From: an uncultured Acidimicrobiales bacterium
GTDB lineage: Bacteria; Actinomycetota; Acidimicrobiia; Acidimicrobiales; SZUA-35
Direction: 5' to 3'
DNA: 32,462 nt
Assembly (NCBI GenBank): GCA_937930695.1
Contig: CALHCB010000198.1
Coordinates: 1-32,462, forward strand
Part shown: in pieces, positions 30,050-32,462 of the stretch
How the letters are laid out: each line of letters starts with the position of its first letter
Position numbering within the stretch: position 1 is the stretch's first letter
Program-made: the position numbers and the translations under genes
Notes under the pieces: model-generated
What the model was told of the DNA's origin: nothing
The model's database searches: none
Seen by the model: only the letters and a program-made list of their open reading frames with translations

Positions 30050-31149
30050 TGGCGATTGGCGCATGTGTCTTTGACATGGATGGGTTGTTGTTGGAGTCCG
30101 AGTCGCTCTGGCGTCGCGCTGAGCGTGAGGTATCTGATGGATTGGGCCTCGGATTCGCTGATGAGGTCTTCGACCAGACCATGGGCGTGAGAATGCGTGA
30201 TGTGGCGCGACTCTGGTTTGAGTGGCGTCCATGGGACGGACCCAGCACGGATGAGGTCGCGGACCAAGTCATCTCGCGGGTGGTCGAACTCGTCGGAAAC
30301 GCATCGCCGCTACCGGGCGTCACCGAGACCTTGGACCTCGTAGCCGAGGCCGGAATGCGTGTGGCGCTCTGCTCGTCGTCTGACGATCGCCTGATCGACG
30401 CAGCCGTCGATGCCCTGGGTATCCGCGACCATTTCGAAGTGCTGCACTCCGCTGAGCACGACGAGTTCGGGAAGCCTCACCCGGCTCCCTACCTCGCCAC
30501 CGCGACGAAGCTCGGCATTGCGCCCCACCATTGTCTCGCCTTCGAAGATTCCGTCACCGGCTGCCTGTCAGCAAAGTCGGCGGGCATGAAGGTGGTTGCT
30601 GTTCCCGATTTGGCGAGCCGCGGGTCAGCCCGCTTTGGATTCGCTGATGTCGTGTTGAGTTCGCTCCAGCAATTTGATCAGAAGGTGCTCGAAAGTCTCC
30701 GAGCGTCGATTCCCGTTCCGAACCTTTCCCGACCCCGTTTCCATCTTGCGTTCGGAGTCTCCGACCTCGATGCCGCCAGAGCGTTTTATGGTGAGGTGCT
30801 TGGCTGTCGGGAGGGACGATCTGCCGACACCTGGGTCGACTTTGATCTCTGGGGGCATCAGGTCGTCGCCCATCTTGATCCTGCGCTCGACGCGGCGAAC
30901 GTCACGACGAACGACGTTGATGGTCACGCAGTGCCGGCGAATCACTTTGGACTACTGCTTCACCGAGGTGAGTGGCTCGACCTGGTTGCACGACTTCAGT
31001 CGGCGGAGGTTCCCTTCCTGATGGAACCAACCGTTCGCTTTGCCGAGCTACCCGGCGAGCAACATACGTGCTTTGTGCAGGACCCGGCGGGCAACGCGCT
31101 CGAGTTCAAGGCGTTCGCTGATGATCGTCAGGTGTTTGTCACCGACTGA
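30049..31149 (+). CDS. HAD phosphatase fused to a VOC (glyoxalase-like) domain
   Basis: A 366-aa two-domain protein. Residues 1-220 form a HAD hydrolase with nucleophile D9 and acid D11 (FDMDG), Ser in ALCSSSDD, Lys in FGKPHPAPY and the acidic pair FEDSVTG. The cap start LLLESESLWRRAE resembles E. coli HxpB (YniC), a sugar-phosphate phosphatase. Residues ~228-360 form a VOC domain starting FHLAFGVSDLDAARAFYGEVLGC. Its likely metal ligands are H232, H299 (ANHFGLLLH) and E352 (NALEFKAF), as in glyoxalase/dioxygenase relatives. The frame is continuous with a ~10-residue linker, so the fusion looks genuine, not a sequencing error. It may dephosphorylate a metabolite and then act on or bind the product; that is inference. 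Confidence 0.88.
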   Translation: MAIGACVFDMDGLLLESESLWRRAEREVSDGLGLGFADEVFDQTMGVRMRDVARLWFEWRPWDGPSTDEVADQVISRVVELVGNASPLPGVTETLDLVAEAGMRVALCSSSDDRLIDAAVDALGIRDHFEVLHSAEHDEFGKPHPAPYLATATKLGIAPHHCLAFEDSVTGCLSAKSAGMKVVAVPDLASRGSARFGFADVVLSSLQQFDQKVLESLRASIPVPNLSRPRFHLAFGVSDLDAARAFYGEVLGCREGRSADTWVDFDLWGHQVVAHLDPALDAANVTTNDVDGHAVPANHFGLLLHRGEWLDLVARLQSAEVPFLMEPTVRFAELPGEQHTCFVQDPAGNALEFKAFADDRQVFVTD

Positions 31150-31180
31150 GAAATGAAACGGTCTCGGCACGGGTTGACCT

Positions 31181-31238
31181 GTGCCCAGTGTCTGTGATCG
31201 GTGCCTCTGTGCCCAGTGTCTCTGGGATCAGTGCACCG
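31181..31238. repeat. Imperfect tandem duplication, period about 28 bp
   Basis: GTGCCCAGTGTCT occurs at 31181-31193 and 31209-31221, each followed by related GATCxGTGC sequence. The second unit contains a short hairpin, CCCAG-TGTCT-CTGGG (31212-31226). It lies between the convergent HAD-VOC gene and the small membrane protein and overlaps the latter's stop codon region. Confidence 0.6.
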
Positions 31239-31431
31239 CTCGGATAGCGAACCACGCAAGGTTGACCATGATCAAGCCCCACACGAAGTGTCGGTAGTCG
31301 CGTGGCCACTTCCAGGACTTGATGAGGGCAAAGGTCCAGATGGGAAACATGAACAACCATTGGAAGAGCACCCCAGCGTCAGTTCGAGGAAGCAGAATGT
31401 CTTTCACGACCTCAGACAGCACGTTGGTCAC
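31228..31431 (-). CDS. Small membrane protein of unknown function
   Basis: A 67-aa protein with two hydrophobic segments: about residues 21-37 (VLFQWLFMFPIWTFALI) and about 50-65 (VWGLIMVNLAWFAIRAV). They are joined by a basic, aromatic loop, KSWKWPRDYRHF. Trp makes up five of 67 residues, consistent with a true membrane hairpin rather than a chance ORF. The start is GTG 31431 or GTG 31422; no clear ribosome binding site is seen. It is convergent with the HAD-VOC gene and divergent from gnd. The family is not recognised. Confidence 0.6.
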   Translation of the reverse strand: MTNVLSEVVKDILLPRTDAGVLFQWLFMFPIWTFALIKSWKWPRDYRHFVWGLIMVNLAWFAIRAVH

Positions 31432-31538
31432 AACCGAGCCGTGCCCTCGTCGATTCCCGGCGAAGTGCTCTGGCAGAAATCACGACGCAGTGATGTACAC
31501 CAGTCATCCACCTCGATGGCCGAAGACAAGGACGCAAT

Positions 31539-32462
31539 ATGCAACTCGGAATGATCGGCCTCGGTCGAATGGGCGCCAACATGGTGCGGCGCCTTCATGC
31601 AGCAGGCATTGAATGTGTTGGGTATGACCATTCAGAAGCATCGGTTTCGGCTCTCGTGGCGGAGGGCGTCTGCACGGGAGCTGCGTCGATCGAAGAGCTC
31701 GTCGCCTCTCTCGATGGTCCTCGGGCTGTCTGGGTGATGGTGCCAGCAGCGTTTGCTGGTGCCGTGGTGATGGACGTCGCGAAGTATCTCGAGCCAGGAG
31801 ACGCCGTGATCGATGGTGGAAATACCCACTATCCACTCGACATCGAACGCTCGGACGTGTTGTCAGAGCGAGGCATTCACTACATGGATGTCGGCACGAG
31901 CGGAGGCGTCTTCGGCCTCGAACGTGGGTACTGCCTCATGATCGGCGGGGACAACGAGACGGTTGCCCGGCTCGATCCAGTCTTCGCAGCATTGGCCCCA
32001 GGTGTCGAGGCCGCTGATCGGACCCGAGGACGCGACGGCGAGGTGGCCCAGTCCGAACTCGGCTACCTGCACTGTGGCCCAGCGGGTGCTGGCCACTTCG
32101 TAAAAATGGTTCACAACGGTATTGAATACGCCATCATGCAGGCGTATGCCGAAGGTTTCGGTCTGCTCGGCCGGGCCAACATCGGTGATGCCAACCGCGA
32201 CGTCGATGCCGAAACTGCACCACTCGCTGACCCTCGCCTTTTCCAGTACGACATCGATGTCTCTGAAGTCGCCGAGGTCTGGCGGCGGGGGAGTGTTGTT
32301 GGTTCCTGGTTGCTTGACTTGACGGCCGCAGCCCTTCGGAGCGATCCGGAGCTCGACGCGTTCGAGGGAGTTGTTTCAGACTCTGGCGAAGGTCGATGGA
32401 CGGTGCTCGCCGCCGTCGAATCCGGCTCGCCGGTGCCGACGATTGCCGATGCGTTGTTCTCC
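31539..32462 (+). CDS. gnd: 6-phosphogluconate dehydrogenase, short GndA-like form (3' end cut by window)
   Basis: The first 308 codons of a decarboxylating 6-phosphogluconate dehydrogenase, converting 6-phosphogluconate to ribulose 5-phosphate with reduction of NAD(P)+. The Rossmann start is GMIGLGRMGANMVRRL. IDGGNTHY and DVGTSGGVFGLERGYCLMIGG match the substrate-binding signature. GPAGAGHFVKMVHNGIEYA holds the catalytic Lys and the motif of this family. The spacing matches the ~330-aa form (YqeC/GndA type, usually NAD-preferring) rather than the ~470-aa form, so only a short tail should be missing. AAGGA lies about 7 bases before the ATG. The gene is read through to the window edge without a stop. 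Confidence 0.95.
   Translation, partial: MQLGMIGLGRMGANMVRRLHAAGIECVGYDHSEASVSALVAEGVCTGAASIEELVASLDGPRAVWVMVPAAFAGAVVMDVAKYLEPGDAVIDGGNTHYPLDIERSDVLSERGIHYMDVGTSGGVFGLERGYCLMIGGDNETVARLDPVFAALAPGVEAADRTRGRDGEVAQSELGYLHCGPAGAGHFVKMVHNGIEYAIMQAYAEGFGLLGRANIGDANRDVDAETAPLADPRLFQYDIDVSEVAEVWRRGSVVGSWLLDLTAAALRSDPELDAFEGVVSDSGEGRWTVLAAVESGSPVPTIADALFS

Noticed and set aside
1..32462. CRISPR array, tRNA or rRNA genes, prophage or integrase
   Set aside because: No regularly spaced repeats, no cloverleaf with a conserved TTCGA arm that I could find, and no mobile-element gene on either strand.

Overview
This window looks like chromosomal DNA from a high-GC actinobacterium. The likely class is Acidimicrobiia, with Ilumatobacter-like marine relatives as the best guess. 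This is inference from gene content and style, not from a marker-gene comparison. Supporting signs are strong G/C preference at third codon positions, GTG starts, a SARP/AfsR-type regulator, an F420-type luciferase-like oxidoreductase, SURF1, and the actinobacterial housekeeping series dapA, rnj, ftsK, rimO, pgsA, cinA, recA. I see no rRNA, tRNA, CRISPR array, transposase, integrase or phage gene.

Layout. 1-562 (minus) is the start of a highly charged, disordered protein, diverging from a SARP-like AAA+ regulator (697-3960). Between the two starts lies a heptamer direct repeat with an 11-bp period. 3976-6727 (minus) holds a carotenoid oxygenase, a DedA-like membrane protein and a NUDIX hydrolase. 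A TetR regulator (6831-7385) diverges from the oxygenase across a 7-2-7 palindrome. An amidase (7416-8786, minus) follows. SURF1 and a winged-helix protein overlap at 8981-10397. dapA and rnj overlap by one base (10485-13156), followed by ftsK (13345-16161), a Ca2+/Na+ antiporter, an SMP-30/gluconolactonase coupled to a CopC-like membrane protein, and then rimO-pgsA-cinA (18906-22077). 22078-22385 is structured non-housekeeping DNA holding hairpins and a small minus-strand ORF with a near-ideal ribosome binding site. 22386-23965 (minus) is a thiolase-like/DUF35 pair. An LLM oxidoreductase, a small lipoprotein and a GNAT acetyltransferase separate it from recA (26150-27211), which has an SOS box in its promoter and a strong terminator. 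Two orphan response regulators follow, one a receiver-PAS-GGDEF-EAL protein. The window ends with a HAD-VOC fusion, a small membrane protein and a 6-phosphogluconate dehydrogenase cut by the right edge.

How it works together. The core serves lysine and peptidoglycan supply (DapA), RNA decay (RNase J), chromosome segregation (FtsK), ribosome modification (RimO), phospholipid synthesis (PgsA), nucleotide repair/salvage (CinA) and recombination (RecA). Accessory blocks carry their own local control: TetR with carotenoid cleavage, SARP with the disordered protein, and receiver proteins with cyclic-di-GMP turnover. At least nine genes share one start architecture: no Shine-Dalgarno sequence and a TAnnnT hexamer ending 6-9 bases before the start codon. 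This suggests widespread leaderless transcription.

I found no convincing large novel system. The most unusual items are the leaderless-promoter series, the SARP-type repeat, the 22.1-22.4 kb structured segment with its small ORF, and the HAD-VOC fusion.
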